Source of the DNA: Montifringilla adamsi
Taxonomy: Eukaryota > Chordata > Aves > Passeriformes > Passeridae
DNA: 64,000 bases
Reading direction: 5' to 3'
Assembly: GCA_017590115.1 (NCBI GenBank)
Contig: JAGGNK010000114.1
Location: forward strand, 1,748,867-1,812,866
The position numbers were made by a program, and so were the translations under genes. The notes under the pieces were generated by a model. It saw nothing but the letters and a program-made list of their open reading frames with translations, did no database searches and was not told where the DNA came from. This document shows positions 13,084 through 25,508 of this stretch, one piece after another (position 1 is the stretch's first letter; every line of letters begins with the position of its first letter).

Positions 13084-13252
13084 AGAAGAAATGGAGAAAG
13101 CAGCTATATTGACTTATTTTCAGCCTCTTCCAAAATTTAAGACACATCAGACAGAGAGTGAAGACCAAGTTGGGTTGACACCAGTTAATGAAGATTCAGT
13201 AGAAAAGGATTTTGATCAGGAAAGACTGAGTCCTTCACAAAAATTGCTATGA
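13084..13252 (+). CDS. Candidate terminal coding exon, plus-strand gene
   Basis: After an acceptor with a pyrimidine tract (tttattttctttcag) the block encodes 56 residues from EEMEKAAILTYFQPLP to SPSQKLL and ends in TGA. The peptide is hydrophilic and rich in Glu, Asp, Ser and Gln, like a disordered cytoplasmic or nuclear tail, and has no catalytic motif. An AATAAA lies 68 bp beyond the stop (13320-13325), a normal 3' UTR spacing, with an ATTAAA a little earlier. Together with 10819-10873 and 11706-11748 it forms an in-frame chain of about 88 residues. I do not recognise the protein. Confidence 0.33.
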
Positions 13253-13560
13253 TATCTTTTTAGTCACTCTAACTTCATACTGTAAATTTCCAATTAAAAG
13301 CAATGATGATCATAAAGCAAATAAATCATGTGCATGTGTATTTTGTAGCATAAAGTAATTTGCAGCCTATGAACTGTTGTCATATCTATTTAAAAACATG
13401 TGCAGAGGATGTTCTCAACTGCTTATTTCTCTTCATCTGTCAACCTTTAGTTCTTTACCTATAAATGTACCCAAACATTGTGTTCTCATGCTCATGTTTC
13501 GAGCATACACTTGCAGGCCTAAATTTTGAACTGTAGACAGATGGCAAGATAAAGGTTTTC

Positions 13561-13578
13561 TTTTTTTTTTTTTTTTTT
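13561..13578. repeat. Poly-T tract, 18 nt
   Basis: An uninterrupted run of 18 T, about 240 bp downstream of the candidate poly(A) signal at 13320. No retroposed body is recognisable beside it on either strand. Confidence 0.9.
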
Positions 13579-14525
13579 AAATTAAAACCTCAACAAACAG
13601 GTATTATAGAGAATCAATATAATGTAGGCATTTAATAAATAATGCTGTTTCTCTCAGTGAGATCTAGAAGTTGGAAATAAAGAGATGTTCAGATGATCTC
13701 TGTGATCAAATAATTTTCAGCAAGATTTTGGTGAAGGCATATTGATCCATGAGCTGCAGTTTGGTTGAAAGGTGCCCTCTGTCCCAGCAACCATAAGGGT
13801 CTGACATGTACAAAGCCTAACTTCAAGTTACAGTACCCAGCCAGTACCTTTCCTGGTACACTCGGAGAACCCTAATTAGTCACGTAAATATGTGGACAAG
13901 ATGTATTTGCAAATTGAACGCTCTTTTGTAGAGGAGGTTGTTTAAAATTTTGTTTTGGTTTGGTTTTGTGTATGTTTGGGGTTTTTTGTTGTTTTTTTTA
14001 AATATTCTGAAAAAAAAAAAATCTCTTTTGTGTTTATTTCTGTCTCTGAGGCCTGTCATTTATACTTACCCAATCAACGCAAGGAGTGATTTAGGCAAAA
14101 AAAGGCCATATAAATAGAAACAGAACACAACAGAACAGCCACGCTGAGATAATGAACTTGACAGCAGTGAGAATTATGGGATGTTGGTGCTCTCCCTGTG
14201 AACCCGATCCAATTCCTGTTATTTTGTACCATTTAAGAACATGTAAGAGAATTGTTTATGATCAATGGAATGAAGAAGAAGGGAAGACAGAAGTGGTCTC
14301 CTTTGGCTGGCCTTTCCCAGGGAGCCTGATACACTCATGACTCAGTGAAACAAACATGTGGAAATCCTCAGCCCAGTCCTTTGGAGGTTGTGTAACCCAC
14401 AAGTCATTCCAGTCAACTAGACACATTTACTTGCTTTATTTGCTTATATTTCAGTAATATCAGAATGATTCTGTGCTGTATTTTGGCATTTCTTTGGACC
14501 TATTTGTTTTTTATTTCATAAATAA

Positions 14526-14542
14526 ATATATATATATATATA
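14526..14542. repeat. (AT)n microsatellite
   Basis: A 17-nt alternating AT tract within AT-rich DNA. Confidence 0.85.
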
Positions 14543-16347
14543 AAGATTATAATTACTTCAGCTGAAGAAATTCCTGGCATTACACAAGACTTGAAGGAGA
14601 GATCAAAGTTCCATGTCTATAAAGGTCAGTGTGGAAAGCAAATGAGACAGAAGGCACAGAAGCTTTTGTTGTTGTAGGTTTGGGGGTAGATTTTTTTATT
14701 TCAGGACATGAAGGAAGAAATCACTGTCTGTGATGGGGAAAACAGACTGTAGACACTGTAGAAATCCTGCTAGAGCTCAACATCCAATAGCTCTCTTGCT
14801 GCATGTGGCTGTGCTGTGCCCTTGCCCTTGGGGTGAATAAAACAAATCCTACCTCAGAAGAATAGGGAACAGAGCATCAGGCAATCCACACTGATGCTAA
14901 AAGGTAGAAATGAATTTTTGTTTGCTAATGTCTGTAATGTTTTGCAGCTTGCTGGAGAGATCCTACTCCTCAAAATGAAGTGTGGCCAGAAAAGGAGACA
15001 TTGCTTGTTGATGTCCGATAGTTTAACTTTTCATTCATACTTAACTGCAGACACAGATCTGGAATTGTCCCTAACAAGTAAATGAGGGAACAGTCTTTTA
15101 CGGAGGGTGATTAGGCTTATAGCAGGAGTAGGAGGCTCAATTCTTTTTCCCTTCTTTTGGTTCTGAGAGGCACCAGCCTGGGTGGGAGGAACTCCTCTTC
15201 CTCCCTGGACCACTTTTCCCTTTGAAGCGGCCTGTGGGACATCTCAAAGGCCCATCACTGTGAGCAGTGTCTGTGTGCTCTTGGAGTGAGCTAGGACTCC
15301 TGCCTAGACCCCACTGCCCTAGCTTAGCCTCAGAGGAGCAGTCCTTCCCAGGGTTTGCATGTCTCCCCCAGAGACACTCTGTGCCTGACTGGGGTGGGAA
15401 GGCTCCCAAGGTCATGGGCTAGCTCTCAGCATGAAGCTCAGCAGAGATTCCAGCAAGGTAATGTAGTGAGACAAACAATAAAATGACTCATAATAAATAG
15501 CCATAACTTCACAAAATGAGTTTACCATTTCCCTCCCCTTCCTTGCCTTCTCAATGTAATAAATGCACTCATTGTCACTGCCTTTTGGAGTTTTTCACTG
15601 TGTTCTGGCAGCAAAGTACCCTGAGTCATAAGCAGAAACAGACTAATATTAATTTCAAATGTCTACAATTAAACTATGAATGTTACTCATCTCTAACAGA
15701 TAGACTCTCAAGATGTGCAGAAGTTGGAATTAACTCAAAATTGGTAGAGATACTCTGGATTTAGCATGACCCCTATCTTCTTCCAGGAGCATTAAAAAAA
15801 AAACTATAGTGTTGCCATTAAAAATTTTGATCTATAGCTGGTTTTAAATACTTTCAAAATCTGGCAAGACAGAAATGAAAATAACCCTGAATCTCACACC
15901 AAATGTCCTTTGGCTGAAATCTTCTTTTTCACCTAAGTGGTGAACAGTTGCAGGGTACATTTCATTTGCAGATAGCAACAATACCCCACATTCTGCAATG
16001 GACCAGTAAGGCGCTGCCTAACATTGCAAACATTTTATTTAAAACTTTTATGTGCCCATAGAATAAGCATAATTTAAAAAATATTTTAATTTATTAAAAA
16101 AAATCCAATGAATGACATTTATTAAAACATTTTCCATAAGGTTAAAATCCTGCCAGAGCCTGTGGTGTGGCAAGACAAGGCATGCTTTGCCAGAAATTCG
16201 CACCTCAGGTGTTGTCATGTGTTAAATTTTCCTCTGATATAGAGACAACATAAGATGATCCCTTGGCACTACCCCATCACTCCTGTGCCACAACTTCACA
16301 GCTGGAGCTGTCTGTGGGATGTCCTTCTGGCTGTGACCACTGACATG

Positions 16348-16375
16348 CTCCCAAAAAAAGAAACTTTTTTGGGAG
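16348..16375. repeat. 11-bp inverted repeat, 6-nt loop
   Basis: The arms ctcccaaaaaa and ttttttgggag pair perfectly around agaaac. It is a small A/T-rich hairpin of unknown role, probably incidental. Confidence 0.85.
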
Positions 16376-17220
16376 TAGATGGAGATCAGGGAAACTTGAA
16401 TGTTGGTGAGCTGCACCCTGAAGAAAAGTGGGTGTGATGGATGAGGGAGAGTGCAAGATATTTTTGCCATTGCAGGAAACCTTCCTCATCTGTCAGCAGC
16501 TGCCAGTACTCCGTGTTGCAGGGGAAGCAAAGAAAGACATGATGAACAAATCACGGCAACAACATGCTGTGACACCACAGCCATGTGTCACTCTGGAAAC
16601 CATTTCTGCCACAAGTGTCAGCCTGTTTGCACCCTGAGCCAACACAGCTGGTTGTTCTTTCAGATGGTCCAACTTTCCTCCATCCTTGTTGCTCATGGCG
16701 TTGAGGGAACTGAGATTTGTTTCTCCCACACTGTTCTTTCCCTCTTGCCTTGCCCTCCTTGTCCTTCTAGGCTCTCAGGTGTCAGGGGAGCCCTAAATGC
16801 CTACAAGGAGCCAGCCTGCAGAACCATCTGCATGCTCCTCCTCTCGAGTTCTTGGCCAGAGGAGACTGAGTTCTGACTGGGGACTGCTGATGTGTTACAC
16901 AGAGCAAAAGCACAGTCCCAAATGTGGGATCCTCCTACCTCAGTCAGAAGCTTTGGCTGTTCAACTGATTTAATTTTGTAGCTGAAAATATTATTAGCGG
17001 TAATAAATTTGTCCGCCCTTTTGGAAATCCATCCAGTGAACCTTTACTCTCCTTTGTAATGGAATGGAAAAGGATGGGAAAGGGCTAAAGTCCTAAAAAA
17101 AATACAGCACCAGAGAGCTGCAAAAAATACAACGCACCAGTCATGTGAGAAGAATGTTCGCTGTCATCCCAAGGGGGTGATGTAAGAAACACTAGTTGAA
17201 AGGATTGAAACAGAAACAGA

Positions 17221-17246
17221 CACACACACACACAAACACACACACA
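17221..17246. repeat. (CA)n microsatellite
   Basis: A 26-nt CA tract with one interrupting AA (cacaaacaca). On the minus strand it produces the Val/Cys-repeat frames seen there, which are artefacts. Confidence 0.9.
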
Positions 17247-20200
17247 ATACTGTGTTGCCGATCTCATGAAAAATTAATACCAAGAAGTGGCAACGAGGCA
17301 GTGGCTCCTTTGTGCACCACATCTTTGCGCAAGTGCAATCAAACTCAGTCCTTACCAGGCAAACATAGAGCAGATGCCTGGGTCTAAATCTCAGGCAGAC
17401 TGGCACAGAATAGTGAGTTGTAAGAGTTAAGTAGCAAAAAGCCTGCATTCTGCAGGCTGACTTGCGGTGCTCCCTTCACAGGTGACATTTGCAGAGCACC
17501 CACTGAGGTGTGGGTTTTTTTGGGTGCAACAGCGCAGGACTAAGTATGAGGGACTTGGAGCTGTGTATTCACTGGGGTTTGTATTTTGCTAGGGAAAGAT
17601 ATGTATGAATGCAACGTATTCTGGCTTTGAATTTCTTCTCCATGCTCAAGTCCCTCTGGCACATTCACATTCACATTTGTGACAAGTGATCATACACGTG
17701 AGAAAAAATGAAGAAGATTCTCCAGAGTGATAGTTTTACTATGGTAATAGGTAAATATTTAAATTTACAACTAGTCTAGAAATTGTCATTATGCCATGCA
17801 ACTTTACAGGCAGGAATAAATCTGCACTTCAGAAGCAGACCCTGTCTTCATAGCAGTGGCAGCATTCATAAATTGAGGTTGTTGTTTCTCTCCACGGCAG
17901 GAGGACACAGGCTGTCCTGCACCTCCCTAGGCATCCAAGACCATGAGCTACTTGTGGGAGTTTCCTGCAGGCCCATAGAGCCTGCTGGGCTGCAGTGCTG
18001 TCAGACAAATCTCTCTGCCCTCAACAAAGGAACAACCTCCTCCCCTTTTGCACTTCTCCTTAGCTCTTCTTCTTGGGGGAGGTCCTGGGTCCAGGCCATG
18101 CACTGGCAGCTGGGATGGAAAAGGAACACTGATGAACCCTGCAGGTGAGCTGCCAAAGCAGCCACAGCAGCACGTGCTCACCCCTCACTTTGAAGGGAGT
18201 GATCTTCTTCATTATACACATGGCTGCTGCTTTCAGCCATATTTTCTTGTTGAGTCTAAGCTTCTGTTTTTGCTTTTTCTTTTTTTCATAAAGGAAAGAG
18301 AAGTGTGAGTTTGCAAGATATGTGTAATACCTGGCACGTAGAGGGTGAAGATGGTTTGTTTCTGATGAAACGTCTTTTGTTTGGCAAATTGCAGACTACC
18401 ATGCCATTGGGCTAATCCAAACTCTATCTTTCCAGTAAAACATGCTTGGATAGTTTTGCCCGCATCTGTTGAAACATTTTATTCCCAAGAATTGTTATCT
18501 CTTTCTCATATTGCAAGAGGGACTTTTTTGGTAGACTGGGTTTTTTTTACTTTGCTGAGGGTCTAACTTCTGCATTGCATAGAGATGGAATGAGTTAAGA
18601 ATCTGCTGTTGTCAGTGGATGCCTTTTGAAGCTGGGATCAGAGCACCAGTTAGTCAGATATGCAGAATCCCTCAGCAAAGAACAGTTATCAGTGCCTCTG
18701 ATTATTAGATAACTTGGTGACCTGATGTTTCTTCTTTTAATAGCAGCAGTATTGTGATGCTCTGCTTTCTAAACTGAGGAATGTTAAAAATGGGTGTAAG
18801 AAAATGGAGATTGCAGTATTTCTTTTGGAGGGCAATCTCCTTTCTTTGATTGACAAATACCTGCTGAATAAACTAGTGACATTTCTAATGAAATGTGAAA
18901 GTCACCCAATTGAACTACATCCCAAATTCATGTGACCCTGCATATATTTTCAGTTCATGGGGAGCACCAAGTTCTCCAGATAGGGCATAAATAGCTTTGG
19001 GGAAGACAGCTGTCTTAACCAGCAGTTAAAAGCTGACTAAGAGTTAAAACACATTTTAACTTTTGCCTTTTATTTGTCCTAGTAACTTGAATTAATTCTC
19101 CAAACTCATCTGAATGTTTGATTGTAGATCAGGCAGAATACAAACTGTGGTAAATTTTTCTGTCACCAGAAAACATATAGTGGTTCTTGGACAGAAATAG
19201 AGCTTTCCTGCTCAAGGATGTTAGGGTGAATTCCCCCTTACTTCCTTGAGAGTAGGAACCCAAGGTGAGGCTTCAGTAGGAAGAAAATTTTGCTTTAAAA
19301 CAAATTTATTGCATTGAGGATGCATTTTCATCATGGGGTTAAATATGCACATACTGTTGTGCTGACCAAACTCTGAGGCATGTGTGCTAAAACCAGCTCT
19401 AATAACTTGTTCTTCTCTGAAGGACAAAGTGCTCCCTTCCATACCTAACAAAGTAAATGATGGCTCTTTCTTGTGTAACGAGACAAGACAGCTATTGTCA
19501 TATCTAAAGCTGGAATAATAATTACTTGTTGCAGTAGGAATGTCAAAGATCTTGCCTGGTTATGTCCATTTGGCATAGAACACCTTTTTTTTTGTGCCAG
19601 GCTCAGAGGAATGACTGAACCCATGTCTTTTGATTGAACATTTTGCACACCAGAGTTTTCTTAGGACAGTATAAATCATCCAGAAAATAGTAAAGTGATG
19701 CTAAGATACAAATCATCATGTAATAAAACTACTGTCTGTCTAGAATTTTCTTTTCAATGTAGTTGATGAAATTTGTGCACTGATACTGCTTTTGTCAGCT
19801 AATGTTCTCAGACTTTGAGGCATTTGACTCCTCGTGTGACAGGTGATCTTAGCAAAAAGCTTTTTACTGATATGCGATTCACTTGATCAAATCATACTTT
19901 ATAATCAGATTTTCTTTTTTATTTAATTTAAAACTGCTATTTTTATTCTTGATACTAAGCTGGTTCTGGGAATCTTTGAATCCAACTAAGTTACTCAACT
20001 AAGAGAGCTAAGTTACTCTTCAGCTGTAGGTTTTGACACTTGATGGTTTCTAACTTCATTTGTGGGCAATTTGTGGTGAATAAAGATTTGAATGCCATCC
20101 TCTTGCAATTCTGCTGACTTCTGAACCTAACTTTGATGCTCTGGAAAGATAAATCAGTGGCCAGGTCACATTTCTTCCTGATAAACAGACAAAGCTCTCA

Positions 20201-21011
20201 AGAAGGACATTACTTGCATACATAGAGACTAGGTGTCCTAGTCTAGTGATGTTTTGGGCTGCTGGCACCACGAAGATGAAATTCCCAAACTTGACCCTGA
20301 CTGGTTACACACTTTATTAATTGCTCTGTAGTAGCTGTCTGCTCCTGAGACAGTCAGGAAATCTCTTTTCAAGGTGAAACCAGCCCAAGTGGGCTTTGGG
20401 GTAGGAGGAATGGTGGTAAGATTTAAAAAATATGCAAAGAAAGTATCCTTTCCCCTGATGTCATCTTGTCGTAAGTAGAAACAGATGTCTGGGTAAAGAC
20501 TGTCTATTTTAAATCTTGCAAACAGGGATTTTTCTTTGAACTTTTCAGGAAAAAGAAGAGAGACACTGATAGTTTTTACACCAAGAAAAAATTGGTTTTT
20601 AGTTTCAGATCCCTAAAGCCATAACACATCAATAGCTGGGAATAACTGTTATTGCAGAACCTTATACCAGGGTAAGGAAGCTTGTCACTTTGGCACAAAG
20701 AGCTCCAGTATCCCTCTCCAGCTTGCTTCCTGAATTGTTTCTACAAGCCAAGGAGGAGTTGACCCTCCATACAGTCGACCTTGAGCTGCCCACTGCCTCT
20801 CCCTCCTTCCTCCCTGTCTTCCCCCACTGTAATGATGCTTTTTTTTTCTTGTGACTTGGCTCTGATCACTGTGATTTGGGGACCTGATCCTTTATGGATC
20901 AGCAAGAGACGTATGTGAATAGGCACTCTGACATTCCCTGTGCTGCCATGAAGAGTCAGTCTGAATCAGACTAAGCATAAAAGGAAACTTGCAACCTGGA
21001 AATCCTCTCCT

Positions 21012-21039
21012 CTTCTGAAAATGGACTTCTGAAAATGGA
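21012..21039. repeat. 14-bp tandem pair
   Basis: Two exact head-to-tail copies of cttctgaaaatgga, a small local duplication. Confidence 0.9.
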
Positions 21040-22317
21040 CATTTAAAAATTGGTTTTTACAACAAAGTAGCAGCTTGGTGATGCAGTCCAACCTGACCCC
21101 TGAATTTCTGGTAAAATTTGTCCACATAATGCCTTGGGTTTTGGCCAGTAGTACATAACAGTTTACTAGTAGTTTGTGAGCAAAAGCCTTCAAGATATTT
21201 CTGAGGAAAAAATTGTATATTCATATGGCCAAATAGGGTAAATGAACACATGTTTTCATTGCTATAAATTGTGGACAAATTGGTGTGATATTTGGGAACT
21301 GGTAAATATATCGCCTTGGACTGTCATTACAGGCAGTCAGGAGAGAGGAATGTGCAGGCAGTAGGGAATCTCCACTGTTGTGTAAATCTAGCTGGCCTAG
21401 TGCCCTAGCTGTCCCAGCTTGGCCTCAGGCGTGGGTGGGGAATGAAGTTCTGAGGTCGAGGAGTTAATTGTTAAGTTGCAATGGCAAAGTCTACTGGCCA
21501 CGGATTTCATGCTGTGCTTCAGGCCGCTGGATGCCGTATCAGCTGCAAAGGCATTGCAAGCCCTAAGAGCTTTCATGGGAAGGTCTTTACTGCTCCATGG
21601 GAAGAGTTCCTTGGGAAAATGGGAGGGAAGCGTGCTAAGCTTAAGCATTATGAATGACCAGTGGTCTTGAGCCTTGTATGTTGTAGGCAGCAAGGGGCAA
21701 CTATGTCGACCATGGCTCTCTCAGTGACAACCACAGCCTACACAAGCTGGCCTCTTGCTCACTGCAGACTGATGATTTCATCTGTTCTTTCTGAGTTTTG
21801 CTCATTTCCTCAGGCCTCAACTCTTTGTAGCCAGATCTCTGTAATTTTTTTACACTATGTTAGGATTCTTTTCAAATGTCTCTATTTCCCCAAACCAAAA
21901 TTGTCTAATTATCCTAGGAGGAAAGCCTCTCTAAATATGCCCATCAAGATGAATATATCACACAGAATAAATTTCAAGTAAGATGGATGCAAATACCCTT
22001 GGGTAGAATAAACTTCTATATTATTAGCCTGTATTTCAAATGATAGGGTCAGAATGCATGCCTAGCCACTAAATAACTTGGTTTCCGGAAGCTTCTCTGG
22101 ATTAGGACACAGTAATTCCAGTAGCTGTATATTATGTAATGTAAATACTGAAAAGCCAGCCCCACAGGATGGAAAATACCCCATGAGTTTATTGTGGCTT
22201 TTCTCCCTTTCATATTTGTTTTTCCTTTTGCTACTTAGAAGTACATGAAGTTCCTTTCCTTACTGAACTGAAAACAGAGAGTGATTGTGGTATTCTTTCA
22301 GGTGTTTGGAGATACAG

Positions 22318-22418
22318 TTAAGGGCTGTAAGGGGCTGTTTTCTTCTTCCTCAGTGCAGCCACCACCTCAAAATTCTGTCCAAGCAAAATGGAAAATGCAA
22401 CATAGACTATTCCAAAAT
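22318..22418 (-). CDS. Candidate minus-strand terminal exon, membrane-like tail
   Basis: On the minus strand a strong acceptor (aatctttttcag) opens a frame of 32 residues, FGIVYVAFSILLGQ through ALRKKKTAPYSP, ending in TAA. It looks like a single hydrophobic segment (about residues 3-12), then a basic KKK cluster and a short tail. AATAAA lies about 125 bp beyond the stop (22188-22193 on the plus strand), giving a plausible 3' end. It enters with one base owed, so the preceding exon must end in phase 1. A 32-bp block at 27710-27741 (donor GCTG|gtgagg) would satisfy this and would link to the exon at 30044-30276. That bridge is very short and speculative. No family is recognised. Confidence 0.25.
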
Positions 22419-25400
22419 CTGAAAAAGATTTTTTTTCCTCCCAATAACTGCAGTTTTATTAAAAGATCAGTTTACATGCTGCTACATTTATTAGTACTTT
22501 GACTCCTATCCCCATAAAACTACATTAAAACCATGGCAGTCAGACCACAGGCACATCTACCTTCTGAAAAAGTAGAGCTGTGCTTGGATATGTGGAAATT
22601 GTTTGGCAACACAAGAAAGCCAGAAACTGCCATTGTGCAAGCTGATGGTTTTCTTGGCATATAGGTGCCCTCCAGACAGGACGGTTTTATGGTATAGTCC
22701 TGAGCAGTGATTCAGTGTAGGAATTCTTCACAGCATTATTTATAGCTTTATGTCTCTACCTTTCTGCAAACCACATCCATAGATCTCCAGTCTGGAACCA
22801 AAGCAACATCACACATTGAGCACCACCTGAGAAAAGTCTAACTAAAAAGTCTAGATGTGTCCCGCAGGCACACTGGGGAAAGGAAGAGACAGTCTTGCTC
22901 TCTGGCATTATTTATCTGCCTTAGCCATGGGCTCACTGTCTCCTTACATCTCCTGGCAATAAAAAAGGCAGGCATGGTCCCCTACAGATAATTCCCCTAC
23001 TGCACCCTCTTGACTTCTCTCAAAAGAGAATATATATTCATTTAAAGGCATGTTGGGAATTGGGAGGCATAGGTCACCCTCTCCAACGGTTACTAATTTT
23101 GGAGAGCTCAGAGCTGGATCTACAGTATAAGATAGGGTTTAGATTATATGTTAATAAAGTAATGTAAGGTTTGTGCATGCATGCACTTTGCACATATACA
23201 TTCATTTCCTTAAATCTTTAAATAATCAAATTGAAAACCAGAACATGGACATATGTGCACAATCATCATTTAGCACTTACTTTTGTCACTTGCCACAGGC
23301 TCCATCCTCAGTAAATCTCCACCTGTCCCAGTCTGATACTAGCTTCTCCCAGCTTCTCAGTGCTGGTGTTCAGGACTGGTCATTCCCATTTTCCCATCAC
23401 AACTTCCAGGGCAGGCAGAGCGGATATAAGTGTTTCCACTGTTTTTATCTCCTATTGCCTCACCGTATCATCTATCACCACCATTTTCAGTTTTACTTTC
23501 CTTTATTCAACTCTTCTGCTAATTCCTTTCTCTTCATCTTCCCTCCCAGAGCATGCACTCATAACATGGTCCTCACGCTGTTCTCAGCTGTGTTTCCATG
23601 TCCTCTTCTCCCACGCCTCCAGTCCTCTTGCTCCTCAGATCCATCCTCTTTGAAACCTTAGCTTGTATCATGGCCTAAAGAGAATCCTTAGTGAAAAATT
23701 AAAAAGCGTAGGAATGATTATGTGCCTGGGCTCAGCGGGGAGCCTTGTGGAACCGTGCCTGCCTCACTAGATGGCACTGCAGAATAGCCTGGCAGCAGCT
23801 ACTGGGGGCTTTGATAGAGAGGCTCCAGGAAGGTTTTGCCTGTGGTGGGGCAGCCCACAGTTGAATCCACAAAAGGGCCTGGCTGGAGTCAGAGCAGCTT
23901 AAATATTTTCTCTGCACAGATGGAGGTGTGTCTGGGAGCAGGGAGTAGGTTTCTATCATCCCAAACTGAAATTTGAAAGAGAAATTTCCAAAAGGTTTTC
24001 CAACTTTAAGATCTGACAACCCTAAAAGAGGACAAACAAGCATCTGAGGGGGTTTGTGGCCAAGAAAGGTGCTGAGAACCCTGATATAATCTTCACATTC
24101 TGGCTACAGGACATAATGTATTATGGGTTCTTACAAGCACTTATTACATGTCTTCTAATTCCACATTCTCCAGTTGAGAGGTCAGTGAGCCAAGGACTTC
24201 TCCCAGACTTTCTTTGTGGAACTGAGAATTAATTCAACTTAGAAGAGAGAAAGAGCTGGAGAGATTACACTTGTGTAGATTAAAATGCAACCATCAAATA
24301 GGAAACATCTGTCCCCATAGACTGAAAGGGAGCATGAAGTATTTCCGCCTCCAAACACATAACTCAAGGCGCTGGGTTTGCAGCATCTGTTTAAGACCTT
24401 AGCAGGTGAGAAAACCTGTGAGTCTCCACAGGATCCAGATAGAGGAACAAAGGAGAAAATGGAGAGAGGTAATTATTTTTTCTTTGTTGGAAACCCAGGA
24501 ATGAGCATCAGCTCCCTCCTTGGTGGCCTGATCATCTTGCTCATCTATCAGCGTGTTGCAAAGCTGCTACAAAAACCTGCATTTATTCTTCTTCCACGGT
24601 CAGGCTCATATTTTGGCTCCATGGCTGTGAATCCACTGCCATTCTCAGTCCAAACACACAGAGCACTACATGAAAAGACCCATATTTAGTGGCAGTGTTG
24701 GGGAGCTGATATCATGGCCTAACAATACTTGAGGTGACTTGCATTCAACACAGCCTGTGAGTTGGGCTGGTTTCAGGTGGAGGAGGTGGCTTCACCAGCA
24801 GTATGAACTAGGTGGGTGCTACCCTGGAATAAAGCACTATCTGTGGCCTCTTTTTCTTCTGCTGGTTGGGATTCCTCATGCAGCAGCTTTGCTTAGGGAC
24901 TCTCTAAGATGCCCTCTCTTGCAGACAGTGCCATGCAGAGAAGAACACAGTAAATTAACTTCCCTTAGTGCTACAGTAAAGCTACCATCAGCTTCTTTTC
25001 AGAATGGAAAGGACAGATTTTTTCCCTTAACTGTAGTCAACCTAATGCTACCAGAACTAGAGACTTCATCTGGCCTTCATTCTTAATAATCCTGTGAACA
25101 AATATGCTGTGCTACTAAAGATTTTTCCAGATGCAGCTATTCCTGGAAGTGTACCTGGCTTGGGAAGTAAGCACTCATTTCCCAAACCTTGTTCACATCT
25201 CTGTAGGCATTGCAGCTGCTTCCTTCAGGGGAGGTGGCAGTGGGAAGTGGTTCCTTCTTGCTCCTCTGTCTGTAGTCTAGCAGCTGGAGGCAGAGGGGAG
25301 TCCTGCTGTTGGGCTGTTTGCTGGCCCTGACAAGCCTTGCCTGGGCTGTGTGGTTGGTGTGCTGCCATGGTAGCCTCTGGCAGGAGGGAGGGGCATCTTG

Positions 25401-25476
25401 AGTGTGATGCTGTATTGTGGATTGTTGCTTCATGACCTCCAATCCCAGACATGCACATGTCCTGCCCTTCCCTGGT

Positions 25477-25508
25477 TCAAGTTAAGCTCCCCCATGAGCT
25501 TAACTTGA
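25477..25508. repeat. 13-bp perfect inverted repeat, 6-nt loop
   Basis: The arms tcaagttaagctc and gagcttaacttga are exact reverse complements around ccccat. No role is evident. Confidence 0.9.

Larger units (their letters stand above)
13579..22187. other. No gene supported; simple repeats, GC-richer block
   Basis: The stretch contains an (AT)n tract (14526-14542), a (CA)n tract (17221-17246), a small hairpin (16348-16375), a 14-bp tandem pair (21012-21039) and a moderately GC-rich block at about 15120-15440. The longest frame (16451-16876, 141 codons, plus) is cysteine- and serine-rich, lacks domain signatures and overlaps open frames on the other strand. It was not called. No transposon was recognised. 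Confidence 0.5.

Noticed and set aside
14049..14136. Minus-strand block between a moderate acceptor and a good donor (GATTGG|gtaagt)
   Set aside because: The peptide is low-complexity Phe/Leu from a T-rich run; best explained by composition.
16451..16876. 141-codon plus-strand frame, Cys-rich
   Set aside because: No signal peptide or regular cysteine spacing, and overlapping frames are open on both strands; consistent with locally higher GC rather than coding.
23173..23661. Longest plus-strand open frame, 162 codons
   Set aside because: Lies in pyrimidine-rich DNA, is low-complexity (Ser, Phe, His, Leu), lacks domains and splice context, and a second frame is open across the same bases.
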